Origin: Streptomyces gardneri
GTDB lineage: Bacteria > Actinomycetota > Actinomycetes > Streptomycetales > Streptomycetaceae
Assembly: GCF_006539185.1 (NCBI RefSeq)
Contig: NZ_BJMN01000055.1
Coordinates: forward strand, 1 to 64,000
DNA: 64,000 nt
Reading direction: 5' to 3'
The number at the start of each line of letters is the position of its first letter. The first letter of the stretch is position 1. Below are positions 17,076 through 25,058 of this stretch, in pieces. The translations under genes and the position numbers were made by a program. A model generated the notes under the pieces. It searched no databases. It was not told the DNA's origin and saw only the letters and a list, made by a program, of their open reading frames with translations.

Positions 17076-17564
17076 TCAGGAGGCGTCGACCCCGGCGTCG
17101 ACCCCGGCTCCGGTCCCGGCCTCAGCCCCGGCCTCGTCACCGGCTCCGTTTCCGTCCCACGTCCCGGCCCCGGCCTCATCGCCGGACGGGGTGACCCACT
17201 CGACGAGCTGGATGACGACACCGTTGGGGTCGGTCAGCTGGAAGAGGCGCTCGCCCCACGGCTCCTCGCGCAGCGGCATCGTGATCGGGGCGCCCGCCGC
17301 CCGCAGTCGGGCCTCGTGTGCGGCGAGGTCGCTGACGGTGAGGGCCAGGATCAGGCCGCCCGCCCGCTGGTCGCGCTGCTCGGCGGGGAGGACTTCGGTG
17401 CCCTGGCGAAGCAGCACGATGTCGACGGCGGCGTCGTCACGGGTCAGGGAGGCGAAGCCGTCGGCGGCCATGGCGACCTGGTAGCCGAGGTGGGTGGTGA
17501 GGAACTCCTGCGACGCGGTCACGTCGGCGACGGTGAGGGAGAGGGTGGAGGTGGTGACGTTCAG
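17076..17564 (-). CDS. VOC (glyoxalase/bleomycin resistance) family protein, probable CTG start
   Basis: A vicinal-oxygen-chelate protein of about 162 residues. The first beta strand reads STLSLTVADVTASQEFLTTH and lies partly upstream of the first GTG at 17522, so a start there would cut off the conserved strand. The reading frame extends to CTG 17564, preceded by GAGGAG five bases away; no ATG, GTG or TTG is available in between in a better position. The C-terminus (after QLVEWVTPSGD) is a repetitive Gly/Ala/Glu/Asp tail. Metal ligands of the glyoxalase type are not obvious. It is divergent from a TetR gene with a shared operator, which suggests inducible expression. Substrate unknown. Confidence 0.75.
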   Translation of the reverse strand: MNVTTSTLSLTVADVTASQEFLTTHLGYQVAMAADGFASLTRDDAAVDIVLLRQGTEVLPAEQRDQRAGGLILALTVSDLAAHEARLRAAGAPITMPLREEPWGERLFQLTDPNGVVIQLVEWVTPSGDEAGAGTWDGNGAGDEAGAEAGTGAGVDAGVDAS

Positions 17565-17585
17565 GGTGACTCCTCGAAGAGAACT

Positions 17586-17607
17586 TTACGACGGACGTAA
17601 CTTTACG
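17586..17607. promoter_or_regulatory. Probable TetR operator between VOC and TetR genes
   Basis: TTACG (17586-17590) and CGTAA (17596-17600) form an inverted repeat with a five-base spacer; CTTTACG occurs at 17584-17590 and again at 17601-17607. The site lies 22 bases upstream of the VOC start and 56 bases upstream of the TetR start. A related sequence, CTACGAGGGTAAG, lies at 17641-17653. Confidence 0.6.
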
Positions 17608-17662
17608 CACGGCCTTCGAAGTTCGTCAAGGGTAATTTTGCTACGAGGGTAAGATTCTTCGC

Positions 17663-18307
17663 ATGGGTATCGAGAGCATGGGACTCCGTGAGTCCAAGAA
17701 GCAGGAGACCAGGCAGCTGATCTCCGACCACGCCACGCGACTGTTCATGGCGCAGGGCTTCGAGCAGACGACGATCGCCGAGATCGCGACCGCGGCCCGC
17801 GTGGCCAAGAAGACGGTCACCAACTACTTCCCGCGCAAGGAGGACCTGGCCCTCGACCATCACGAGCAGTTCACCGCGAGCCTGGCCACCGCGGTCGCGG
17901 GCCGCGCGGAGGGCGAGTCGCCGCTGGCCGCCCTGCGCCGGGAGTTCACCGCCGCCCTCGACGCGCGCGACCCCGTCGCGGGCTTCGCCGGCCCCGACTT
18001 CGCCCGCATGGTCGCCGACAGCCCCACCCTCACCGCCCGCCTGCGCGACCTGCACGACCAGCGCGAGGAGGCCCTGGCCGTCGCCCTCGCGGAGACCGCT
18101 GCCGCCATCGAGGCCTCGTCCATCGCCCCCCGCGCGGCCGCCGCGCTCCTGGGGGCGGCGCACCGGCTGCTGTTCCGGCGGATCCAGGAACTCACCCTGG
18201 CCGGCCGGCCCAACGACGTGATCGCCGCCACCCTGGCCCCGGAGGCGGCTCACGTCTTCGACCTCCTGGAGGGAGCCCTCGGCGACTCCCCGACCGCGAC
18301 AGCGTGA
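17663..18307 (+). CDS. TetR family transcriptional regulator
   Basis: A 214-residue TetR regulator. The DNA-binding part is TRLFMAQGFEQTTIAEIATA followed by ARVAKKTVTNYFPRKEDL, a standard TetR helix-turn-helix with a Phe in place of the usual His in YF. The C-terminal domain is helical, ending with FDLLEGALGDSP. Start is ATG 17663 or the in-frame ATG 17678 (MGLRESKKQETRQ); the second is where homology normally begins. It is divergent from the VOC gene and probably controls it through the inverted repeat between them. Ligand unknown. Confidence 0.9.
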   Translation: MGIESMGLRESKKQETRQLISDHATRLFMAQGFEQTTIAEIATAARVAKKTVTNYFPRKEDLALDHHEQFTASLATAVAGRAEGESPLAALRREFTAALDARDPVAGFAGPDFARMVADSPTLTARLRDLHDQREEALAVALAETAAAIEASSIAPRAAAALLGAAHRLLFRRIQELTLAGRPNDVIAATLAPEAAHVFDLLEGALGDSPTATA

Positions 18308-18333
18308 CGGGGAGAGGAGGGAGGCGAGACGCC

Positions 18334-18367
18334 AGAGGGCCGGACCGCTGGTGCGGTCCGGCCCTCT
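18334..18367. terminator. Hairpin terminator between TetR gene and small Tudor-like gene
   Basis: AGAGGGCCGGACCGC (18334-18348) pairs perfectly with GCGGTCCGGCCCTCT (18353-18367), loop TGGT. It lies between convergent genes ending at 18307 and 18401. A near copy occurs at 18706-18739. Confidence 0.85.
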
Positions 18368-18400
18368 GAGGCTGCCGTGCCGTGGTGGGCACTGCAGGTT

Positions 18401-18622
18401 CTACAGCTTGCTCATCTTTGTGTACGGGCTCAGGATCCGCTCTTGCAGCGAGCCGAAATCGACAAGTGCTGCGACTCCGTCCTCGATGCCGATCACTCGG
18501 CCGAGGCCGTACATGTCGTGTGTGACCTGGTCGCCCACGGTGAACTCCTTGGGCGGAGGGGCGACCGGGGCCTTGAAGGGGCTGGTCGGCAGGTGGCGCT
18601 TCGGCGCGGGAGGCTTTGTCAT
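18401..18622 (-). CDS. Small protein resembling the UvrD/PcrA C-terminal Tudor-like domain
   Basis: A 73-residue basic protein. After a Pro/Lys-rich start (MTKPPAPKRHLP) it reads FTVGDQVTHDMYGLGRV, IGIEDGVAALVDFG and SLQERILSPYTKMSKL. This closely resembles the Tudor-like beta barrel at the C-terminus of UvrD/PcrA helicases (GDRVTHDKYGLGTV, VDFG), which binds RNA polymerase; the CarD N-terminal domain has the same fold. A stand-alone domain could therefore touch RNA polymerase, which is inference. The start at 18622 is chosen because the upstream frame crosses the tRNA-Ser gene. It is flanked by two near-identical hairpins. Confidence 0.75.
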   Translation of the reverse strand: MTKPPAPKRHLPTSPFKAPVAPPPKEFTVGDQVTHDMYGLGRVIGIEDGVAALVDFGSLQERILSPYTKMSKL

Positions 18623-18705
18623 TGCCCCCAGTATGCGCCCGCGGGGCTCCGACTGCGGCTGTCGTCCGCCGGAGAATGCTCCGGAACCCGTGACGGGGGA
18701 ACGCC

Positions 18706-18739
18706 AGAGGGCCGGACCGCTTACGCGATCCGGCCCTCT
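18706..18739. terminator. Hairpin between tRNA-Ser and the Tudor-like gene
   Basis: AGAGGGCCGGACCGC (18706-18720) faces GCGATCCGGCCCTCT (18725-18739) over the loop TTAC, with one mismatch. It directly follows the 3' end of the minus-strand tRNA-Ser gene and probably terminates it. The left arm and its flank repeat the hairpin at 18334-18367. Confidence 0.8.
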
Positions 18740-18743
18740 GAGC

Positions 18744-18831
18744 TGGCGGAGGATACGAGATTCGAACTCGTGAGGGGTTGCCCCCAACACGCTTTCCAAG
18801 CGTGCGCCCTAGGCCTCTAGGCGAATCCTCC
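18744..18831 (-). tRNA. tRNA-Ser (anticodon GGA)
   Basis: An 88-base class II tRNA. Acceptor arms GGAGGAT (18831 side) and ATCCTCC pair; the anticodon loop CTTGGAAAG-type sequence gives GGA; a long variable arm follows (TTGGGGGCAACCCCTCAC); the T loop is GTTCGAATC. The 3' CCA is encoded (18746-18744), unlike most other tRNA genes here. Confidence 0.95.
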
Positions 18832-18841
18832 GCTCGGAACA

Positions 18842-19160
18842 TTACATGACCGAGGAGGGTGCTCGCGAACTCGATTCGATCACTCGATTCGATCCGGGGT
18901 CCGGTGGAGGTCGGGCAGGGGTTTCGAGGAGGGGAGCGTGAGGAGAGCGGGAGAGGAGCGGGAGGAGATCGGGAGGGGAGCGGGAGAGGAGCGGGAGGAG
19001 ATCGGGAGGGGAGCGGGGAGGTGTGGGCGGGGGCGCGAGGAGGCGTGGGAGGAGGGGGCGACGGGGTGCGGGGGAGGAGGGCGAGGGGGCATGGGGAGGG
19101 GAGTGAAGCGGTGTGAGGAAGGGCGCGAGGGGGTGTGGGTTCTGGGGCTGCTGGGATCGG
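18842..19160. repeat. Purine-rich region with a 33-bp tandem repeat upstream of ffs
   Basis: No gene is seen between tRNA-Ser and ffs. From about 18925 to 19150 the plus strand is almost only G and A. A 33-base unit (AGCGGGAGAGGAGCGG then GAGGAGATCGGGAGGGG) is repeated at 18946-18978 and 18979-19011, with a third partial copy from 19012. The many G runs could form quadruplexes or R-loops. Confidence 0.8.
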
Positions 19161-19172
19161 GTACGCTGGGCG

Positions 19173-19262
19173 GAGCCCCTCACGCGGCGCTATCTGACTG
19201 AACTCCCCCAGGGCCGGAAGGCAGCAAGGGTAGGTTGGCTCTGGCGGGTGCGTGGGGGGCGC
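19173..19262 (+). ncRNA. ffs: Signal recognition particle RNA (4.5S/small SRP RNA)
   Basis: The Ffh-binding hairpin is recognised from CAGGGCCGGAAGGCAGCAAG (19208-19227) followed by GGTAGGTTGGCTCTGG. The ends pair: GCCCCTCACGC (19175-19185) with GCGTGGGGGGC (19250-19260). A -10-like TACGCT lies at 19162-19167, placing the start near 19173. Position just upstream of dnaX matches other Streptomyces. Exact ends are estimated. Confidence 0.93.
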
Positions 19263-19383
19263 TTGCGTTCTCCCGCAGGGTGGATCCGAGCGGGTGGATC
19301 CGGCGGAGTGCGAGCGGTCGTGCGGCAGGTCCCGTCCGGTGGTTTTTCCCGGGTTGTCGGTGGGCGCCTATAACCTCGTATAC

Positions 19384-21510
19384 GTGTCGTCTCTCGCGCT
19401 GTACCGCCGCTATCGCCCCGAGTCCTTCGCCGAGGTCATCGGGCAGGAGCATGTCACCGACCCGTTGCAGCAGGCCCTGCGGAACAACCGGGTCAATCAC
19501 GCGTACCTGTTCAGCGGGCCCCGCGGCTGTGGCAAGACGACCAGTGCGCGCATTCTGGCGCGGTGTCTGAACTGCGAGCAGGGGCCCACGCCGACGCCCT
19601 GCGGCGAGTGTCAGTCCTGCCGCGACCTCGCGCGGAACGGGCCGGGTTCGATCGACGTCATCGAGATCGACGCCGCGTCCCACGGTGGTGTGGACGACGC
19701 CCGTGACCTGCGGGAGAAGGCCTTCTTCGGGCCCGCCTCCAGCCGGTACAAGATCTACATCATCGACGAGGCGCACATGGTCACCTCGGCGGGCTTCAAC
19801 GCCCTCCTGAAGGTGGTCGAGGAGCCGCCGGAGCACCTCAAGTTCATCTTCGCCACGACCGAGCCCGAGAAGGTCATCGGGACCATCCGCTCGCGGACCC
19901 ACCACTACCCCTTCCGGCTCGTGCCGCCCGGCACCCTGCGGGACTACCTGGGCGAGGTCTGCGGCCGCGAGGGCGCCCTCGTCGAGGACGGCGTGCTGCC
20001 GCTCGTCGTGCGCGCCGGCGCCGGGTCCGTCCGTGACTCGATGTCCGTGATGGACCAGCTGCTCGCCGGCGCCGCCGACGACGGTGTGACGTACGCCATG
20101 GCGACCTCTCTCCTCGGTTATACGGACGGGTCCCTGCTCGACTCCGTCGTGGACTCCTTCGCGTCCGGTGACGGCGCCGCCGCGTTCGAGGTCGTCGACC
20201 GGGTCATCGAGGGCGGCAACGACCCTCGCCGGTTCGTCGCGGATCTGCTGGAGCGGCTGCGCGATCTCGTGATCCTCGCCGCCGTGCCGGACGCCGCCGA
20301 GAAGGGGCTCATCGACGCGCCGGTCGACGTCATCGAGCGCATGCAGGCGCAGGCGTCCGTGTTCGGTGCCGCCGAGCTCAGCAGGGCCGCCGACCTCGTC
20401 AACGCCGGGCTGACCGAGATGCGCGGTGCCACCTCGCCCCGGCTCCAGCTGGAGCTGATCTGCGCGCGCGTGCTGCTGCCCGCCGCCTTCGACGACGAGC
20501 GTTCGTTCCAGGCGCGCCTCGACCGGCTGGAGCGCGGGGTCGCCGCCGGGGCCGGGCCCTCGCCCGTCTTCACGCCCGCGCCGCCCACGCCCGCCATGGC
20601 GTACGTGCCCGGGCCCGAGGCCCACACCCCGATGGCCCCGCCCCCGCTCCCGCCGGCCCCGGCCCCCGTGCAGCAGCCCCAGGCCGCGCCCGTTGCCCCG
20701 CCGGTCGCCCCCGCGGCCCCCGCCGCTCCCGTGCAGGACCAGCCCCCCGCCGCCCGGCCCGGTGCATGGCCCGGGGCCGCCGCCCCCGGCAGCGGCGCGC
20801 CCGGCGCCTGGCCCGGCGCGGCGGCCCCGGCGGCCCCGGCCGCTCAGGCGCAGGCCCCGGCCGCCGCCGCCCCCGTACAGGCACAGCCCGCGCCGCAGGC
20901 CCCGGCTCCCGCCACCGGCGGAGGCGGGGACACCGCGCAGGTGCGGAACCTCTGGCCGCAGATCCTCGACGCCGTCAAGAACCGGCGCCGCTTCACCTGG
21001 ATCCTGCTCAGCCAGAACGCGCAGGTGGCCGGCTTCGACGGCACCACCCTCCAGCTCGGCTTCCTCAACGCCGGCGCCCGCGACAACTTCGCGAGCAGCG
21101 GCAGCGAGGAGGTCCTGAAGCAGGCCCTCTCCGAGCAGTTCAACGTGCAGTGGCGGGTCGAGGCGATCATCGACCCCTCGGGCGGCGCCTCCCCGCCGCC
21201 CGCCGCGGTCAACTTCGGCGGCGGCCGCCCGCAGGCCCCCGCCCCCGCGCCCGCCTTCCAGCAGGCCCCGCCGCCCCCGCCCGTACAGGCGCAGTCCGCC
21301 CCGGCGGGCGGCTTCCCGCAGGCGGCCGCCCCCGCCCCGGCGCAGGCCCCCGCGCCCGCGTACACGCCGCCCGCGCCGCAGACCGTGGCGCCCGAGGACG
21401 ACGTGCCGGAGGAGGACGACCCCGACCTCGTCGACTCCGCGCTCTCCGGTCACGACCTGATCGTGCGCGAGCTCGGAGCCACCGTTGTGGAGGAATACAC
21501 GAACGACTAG
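19384..21510 (+). CDS. dnaX: DNA polymerase III subunit gamma/tau
   Basis: The clamp-loader ATPase of the replisome, 708 residues. Walker A GPRGCGKT is at 45-52, zinc-binding Cys are at 64, 73, 76 and 79 (CEQG and CGECQSC), and Walker B is IYIIDEAHM. Arg of the sensor region is in FATTEPEKVIGTIRSR. Residues about 395-520 and 605-665 are Pro/Ala-rich linkers, and between them lies a conserved tau-type domain (VRNLWPQILDAVKNRRRFTW). The start is GTG 19384 (VSSLALYRRYRPESF), the canonical N-terminus; the frame is open further upstream but crosses the ffs RNA. TATAAC at 19369-19374 could be its -10, giving a nearly leaderless mRNA. A long acidic C-terminus (EDDVPEEDDPDLVDS) ends the protein. Confidence 0.97.
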   Translation: MSSLALYRRYRPESFAEVIGQEHVTDPLQQALRNNRVNHAYLFSGPRGCGKTTSARILARCLNCEQGPTPTPCGECQSCRDLARNGPGSIDVIEIDAASHGGVDDARDLREKAFFGPASSRYKIYIIDEAHMVTSAGFNALLKVVEEPPEHLKFIFATTEPEKVIGTIRSRTHHYPFRLVPPGTLRDYLGEVCGREGALVEDGVLPLVVRAGAGSVRDSMSVMDQLLAGAADDGVTYAMATSLLGYTDGSLLDSVVDSFASGDGAAAFEVVDRVIEGGNDPRRFVADLLERLRDLVILAAVPDAAEKGLIDAPVDVIERMQAQASVFGAAELSRAADLVNAGLTEMRGATSPRLQLELICARVLLPAAFDDERSFQARLDRLERGVAAGAGPSPVFTPAPPTPAMAYVPGPEAHTPMAPPPLPPAPAPVQQPQAAPVAPPVAPAAPAAPVQDQPPAARPGAWPGAAAPGSGAPGAWPGAAAPAAPAAQAQAPAAAAPVQAQPAPQAPAPATGGGGDTAQVRNLWPQILDAVKNRRRFTWILLSQNAQVAGFDGTTLQLGFLNAGARDNFASSGSEEVLKQALSEQFNVQWRVEAIIDPSGGASPPPAAVNFGGGRPQAPAPAPAFQQAPPPPPVQAQSAPAGGFPQAAAPAPAQAPAPAYTPPAPQTVAPEDDVPEEDDPDLVDSALSGHDLIVRELGATVVEEYTND

Positions 21511-21571
21511 GACCGTCTCGCTCGGTGGCCCGCACAAGGGGCATCCCGGCCAGCGGGCTACCCTGGCTGGC

Positions 21572-22822
21572 GTGAAGGTCCTCGTCATCGGCGGCGGCGC
21601 CCGCGAACACGCCCTGTGCCGCTCTCTCTCCCTCGATCCCGACGTCACCGCTCTGCACTGCGCGCCCGGCAACGCCGGAATCGCGGAGGTCGCCGAGCTG
21701 CACCCCGTCGACCAGCTGGACGGCGAAGCCGTCGCGCGCCTCGCCACCGAGCTCGGCGCCGAACTGGTCGTCATCGGCCCGGAGGCCCCGCTGGTCGCCG
21801 GTGTCGCCGACGCCGTCCGCGCGGCCGGCATCCCCGCCTTCGGCCCGTCGCGGGAAGCGGCGCAGCTGGAGGGCTCCAAGGCGTTCGCCAAGGACGTCAT
21901 GGCCGGCGCCGGGGTGCCCACCGCCCGCAGCTACGTCTGCACCACCCCCGAGGAGATCGACGAGGCGCTCGACGCCTTCGGCGCTCCGTACGTCGTCAAG
22001 GACGACGGCCTCGCCGCCGGCAAGGGCGTCGTGGTCACCGAAGACGTCGAGCAGGCCCGCGCACACGCCCTGGCCTGCGACCGCGTCGTCATCGAGGAGT
22101 TCCTCGACGGCCCCGAGGTCTCCCTCTTCGCGATCACCGACGGCGTCACCGTCCTCCCGCTCCGGCCCGCGCAGGACTTCAAGCGCGCGCTCGACGGCGA
22201 CGAGGGCCCGAACACCGGCGGCATGGGTGCCTACTCGCCGCTGCCCTGGGCCGACCCCAAGCTCGTCGACGAGGTCATGGAGAGCGTCCTCCAGCCCACG
22301 GTCGACGAACTGCGCCGCCGCGGCACGCCGTTCTCCGGCCTGCTGTACGCGGGTCTGGCGATCACCAGCCGCGGTGTCCGGGTCATCGAGTTCAACGCGC
22401 GCTTCGGCGACCCCGAGACCCAGGTGGTCCTGGCCCGGCTGAAGACGCCGCTCGCCGGCGTCCTGCTGAACTCCGCCAACGGCACCCTGGACGACCAGGC
22501 GCCGCTGAGCTGGAGCGACGAGGCCGCCGTCACCGTGGTCGTCGCCTCCCACAACTACCCGGAGACCCCGCGCACCGGCGACCCCATCGAGGGCCTGGCC
22601 GAGATCGCGGAGAAGGACGCCCCGCACGCGTACGTCCTCCACGCGGGGACGAAGCGGGACGGCGACGCGATCGTGAGCGCGGGCGGCCGGGTCCTCTCGG
22701 TCACCGCCACCGGAACGGACCTGGCGCAGGCCCGCGAGCGCGCGTACGCGGCGGTCGGCCGTATCCGGCTCGACGGCTCGCAGCACCGCACGGACATCGC
22801 GCGGAAGGCCGCCGAGGCCTGA
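21572..22822 (+). CDS. purD: Phosphoribosylamine-glycine ligase
   Basis: Second step of de novo purine synthesis: joins glycine to phosphoribosylamine with ATP to form GAR. 416 residues, the usual length. KVLVIGGGAREHAL is the N-terminal domain signature, VVKDDGLAAGKGV the ATP-grasp lysine region, and GPNTGGMGAYSP plus VIEFNARFGDPETQ the metal and ATP site. The start GTG 21572 gives the canonical N-terminus. It is 61 bases downstream of dnaX and could be cotranscribed; a strong hairpin at 22850-22881 ends the unit. The other pur genes follow further right. Confidence 0.97.
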   Translation: MKVLVIGGGAREHALCRSLSLDPDVTALHCAPGNAGIAEVAELHPVDQLDGEAVARLATELGAELVVIGPEAPLVAGVADAVRAAGIPAFGPSREAAQLEGSKAFAKDVMAGAGVPTARSYVCTTPEEIDEALDAFGAPYVVKDDGLAAGKGVVVTEDVEQARAHALACDRVVIEEFLDGPEVSLFAITDGVTVLPLRPAQDFKRALDGDEGPNTGGMGAYSPLPWADPKLVDEVMESVLQPTVDELRRRGTPFSGLLYAGLAITSRGVRVIEFNARFGDPETQVVLARLKTPLAGVLLNSANGTLDDQAPLSWSDEAAVTVVVASHNYPETPRTGDPIEGLAEIAEKDAPHAYVLHAGTKRDGDAIVSAGGRVLSVTATGTDLAQARERAYAAVGRIRLDGSQHRTDIARKAAEA

Positions 22823-22849
22823 CCCGGCACGGCGATCCGCCGTACTTTC

Positions 22850-22881
22850 GTGAGGCCGTGCGGTTCACCGCACGGCCTCAC
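22850..22881 (+). terminator. Hairpin terminator after purD
   Basis: GTGAGGCCGTGCGG (22850-22863) pairs perfectly with CCGCACGGCCTCAC (22868-22881), loop TTCA, 27 bases past the purD stop. No U tract. Confidence 0.85.
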
Positions 22882-23082
22882 GAGCGCCATCACCTTTACC
22901 CAAAGCCATTCGTTCGAGTGACGGCTCGGCCATCCGGATGACGGCCGCCACCGCCCCAACTAGGGTGCGGCGGAGGCGTTCCGGCACTTGGCCCACCTGC
23001 ATTGCGATGTCGGTGACGGGTGCCACAGTGGGGGAGTGAGCAACACCGCCACAGGCAGTCCCGACATGGGCAGGAGGGGGTG

Positions 23083-25005
23083 ATGTACGGCGTGTCCGGT
23101 ACCGGCGCCGTTGTCGGCGAGGAGTGGGGTGCGCGCGCCGCGCGCTCCCGGGCACTCGCCGTCCTCCGTGTCCGAGGCAGGGCCCTCGGCCTCGCCGTGC
23201 TCCCCGCCGCCGTGGCCGTCGTCCTGTACGCGGGCGGGGCCACCGGCCACTTCACCGGGGCCGGCTGGGACACCGCCCGCTGGGTCGTGACCGTCCTCGC
23301 GATCCTCGTCCTCCTCGCCGCCACGGCCGTCGCCCTCGTCGTCGCCCGCGCCCGGCCGGCCGCCACACCCACCGTGGAGCTCTCCGAGACCGCGGCCCCC
23401 GATCTGTACCGGCTCGTGCGGGACCTCGCCGACCGGCTCGACGTCCCGGCGCCCTCCGCGATAGCCCTGACGCCGGACTGCGACAGCTGGCTGGAGGACC
23501 GCACCCACCGGGCCCACCGCTCGCTCCGGACCGCGCCCGACGGCGACGACGCCCCCGTCCTCGTCATAGGCTCGCCCTTCCTCTGGTGGATGCGGGTCGC
23601 CGAACTGCGCGCGGTACTCGCCCCCGTCGTCGCCGGTACGGGACCGGCCGCCCACCCCGACATAGCCGCCGCCCGCCGCTTCGTCCGCGGTCTCGACGCC
23701 GCCGTCGCCGTCCCCGAGACCCCCGGGCTCGACCCCTTCCGCAGACTGGGCGCCCATGGCGTCGGGCGGGTCGCCCGCGTCCTGCTGCGCGCCTGCCGCG
23801 GGCACGCGGGCGAGATGGAGCGAGGCGTCGCCGCCGCCGGTTCGGAGCGCGCGCAGACCGTGGACTACGGCGTACGGATCGTCGCCCAGGAGCAGGTCGG
23901 CCTGGCCTACGCGGGCTGGGACCGGCTCCTGACCCGGGTCGCGCTGCCCGCCTGGCGCATGGGCCGCTGGCCCGCCAAGCTCGACGCGGGCGTGGTCTCC
24001 GCGCTGACCGAGCTCTCCCGCCGCGACCGGCTCGCGGACGGCTTCTCCTCCCGGCTCGGCGAGCGCCCGGCCTGCGACCTCCTGGAGGAGCCGGGCGCGG
24101 TGGACGAGGCGACCTCGCTGCTCGCGGCCCGCCTCTTCCACGGCGGCCCGGCCGAGGCCGGCCCCGACTGGTCCCCGGTGGAGTGGAGCCAGTACCCGGA
24201 GGAGGTCGTCGACCGGAAGTGGCGTACGGACGCGGCCCGGCTCCACGAGGTCCTCGACCGGCTGGGTGTCGCCGACTCGACCGCCGGATCCCCGTCCGCC
24301 TCCGGCGGCCCGACGCTGACCCGTGTGATGGCCCACCTGTCCACCACACCGCCGGCCCCGAGCACCGACACCCCCGACCCCGAGGGCCGCCGAGCCTCCC
24401 AGGACCCGCAGGACCCGCACGACTCCGAGGAAGTCTCCGAGGGGGTCTCCGAGGAAGCGGTCGAGGAAACCTCCGGAGAAGCCGCCGCCCCCGCCGAGTT
24501 CTCCGACTCTCCCGGCGATGGCCTCGACGATCGCCTCGACGACGTTCTCGACGACGAGCCGCACGCCAACCCCGCCGCCGACGCCCTCGCCGCCGCGCTC
24601 AGCGCGCTCCTCGCGCGTGAGGAGGCAGCCCGGGAGGCCCGCGCGGCCCAGGCGGCGAAGACGGCGCGGACGGCGGCGCCCGCCCCGGGCGGTACGAGCC
24701 CGCACGTCGCCGTCAGCGGTCCCGACGGGCCCCTGCCGCTCTTCCCGCTCCAGCCGCCCCGGACCGGCCGCGACCTGCTCGCCGACCATGTGACCGCGAT
24801 GGTCTGCTGCGCGGCCGTCGACACCGCGGAGGCCATCCCCGGCCTCGACTGGCTCGACGGGCCCGCCCTGCTCGTCGGCGGCGAGCGCACGGTGGACCTC
24901 GGCCCCCGCGTCCTCGCCCTCGTCGAGGACGGCGACCCGGAGCCCCTGCGCGCCTGGCTCGCCCGCACCGGAGTCCGCCCGGAGAAGCCCGTGCGCCTGG
25001 TCTGA
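23083..25005 (+). CDS. Membrane protein of unknown function upstream of the DMFase-like gene
   Basis: A 640-residue protein. Two transmembrane helices lie near the N-terminus (LGLAVLPAAVAVVLYAGGAT about 39-58 and VVTVLAILVLLAATAVALVV about 69-88). A cytoplasmic or external domain follows with ELSETAAPDLYRLVRDLADR, then LVIGSPFLWWMRVAELRAVL. The arrangement recalls membrane-bound M48 peptidases, but the HExxH zinc motif is absent, so a degenerate relative is only a suggestion. Residues 420-540 are a low-complexity, acidic linker (DSEEVSEGVSEEAVEE). The start ATG 23083 has a strong ribosome-binding site (CAGGAGGGGG). It precedes the dimethylformamidase-like gene by 287 bases. Confidence 0.75.
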   Translation: MYGVSGTGAVVGEEWGARAARSRALAVLRVRGRALGLAVLPAAVAVVLYAGGATGHFTGAGWDTARWVVTVLAILVLLAATAVALVVARARPAATPTVELSETAAPDLYRLVRDLADRLDVPAPSAIALTPDCDSWLEDRTHRAHRSLRTAPDGDDAPVLVIGSPFLWWMRVAELRAVLAPVVAGTGPAAHPDIAAARRFVRGLDAAVAVPETPGLDPFRRLGAHGVGRVARVLLRACRGHAGEMERGVAAAGSERAQTVDYGVRIVAQEQVGLAYAGWDRLLTRVALPAWRMGRWPAKLDAGVVSALTELSRRDRLADGFSSRLGERPACDLLEEPGAVDEATSLLAARLFHGGPAEAGPDWSPVEWSQYPEEVVDRKWRTDAARLHEVLDRLGVADSTAGSPSASGGPTLTRVMAHLSTTPPAPSTDTPDPEGRRASQDPQDPHDSEEVSEGVSEEAVEETSGEAAAPAEFSDSPGDGLDDRLDDVLDDEPHANPAADALAAALSALLAREEAAREARAAQAAKTARTAAPAPGGTSPHVAVSGPDGPLPLFPLQPPRTGRDLLADHVTAMVCCAAVDTAEAIPGLDWLDGPALLVGGERTVDLGPRVLALVEDGDPEPLRAWLARTGVRPEKPVRLV

Positions 25006-25058
25006 ACGCCCCAGGAACGCCCCAGGAACGCCCCAGGAACGCCCCAGGAACGCCCCAG
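25004..25058. repeat. 11-bp tandem repeat, five perfect copies
   Basis: GAACGCCCCAG is repeated five times without change from 25004 to 25058, followed by a degenerate sixth copy GGACGCGCCCG. The first copy begins inside the TGA stop codon (25003-25005) of the membrane protein gene. The array and the following C-rich stretch occupy the start of a 287-base intergenic region. Confidence 0.9.

Noticed and set aside
19180..21921. A 913-codon minus-strand frame opposite dnaX and purD
   Set aside because: It is low-complexity, repeats Gly/Arg/Asp-type shadow sequence and matches no domain, while dnaX and purD on the plus strand have full motifs.
25004..25058. CRISPR array
   Set aside because: The 11-base units are contiguous with no spacers, and no cas genes are present.
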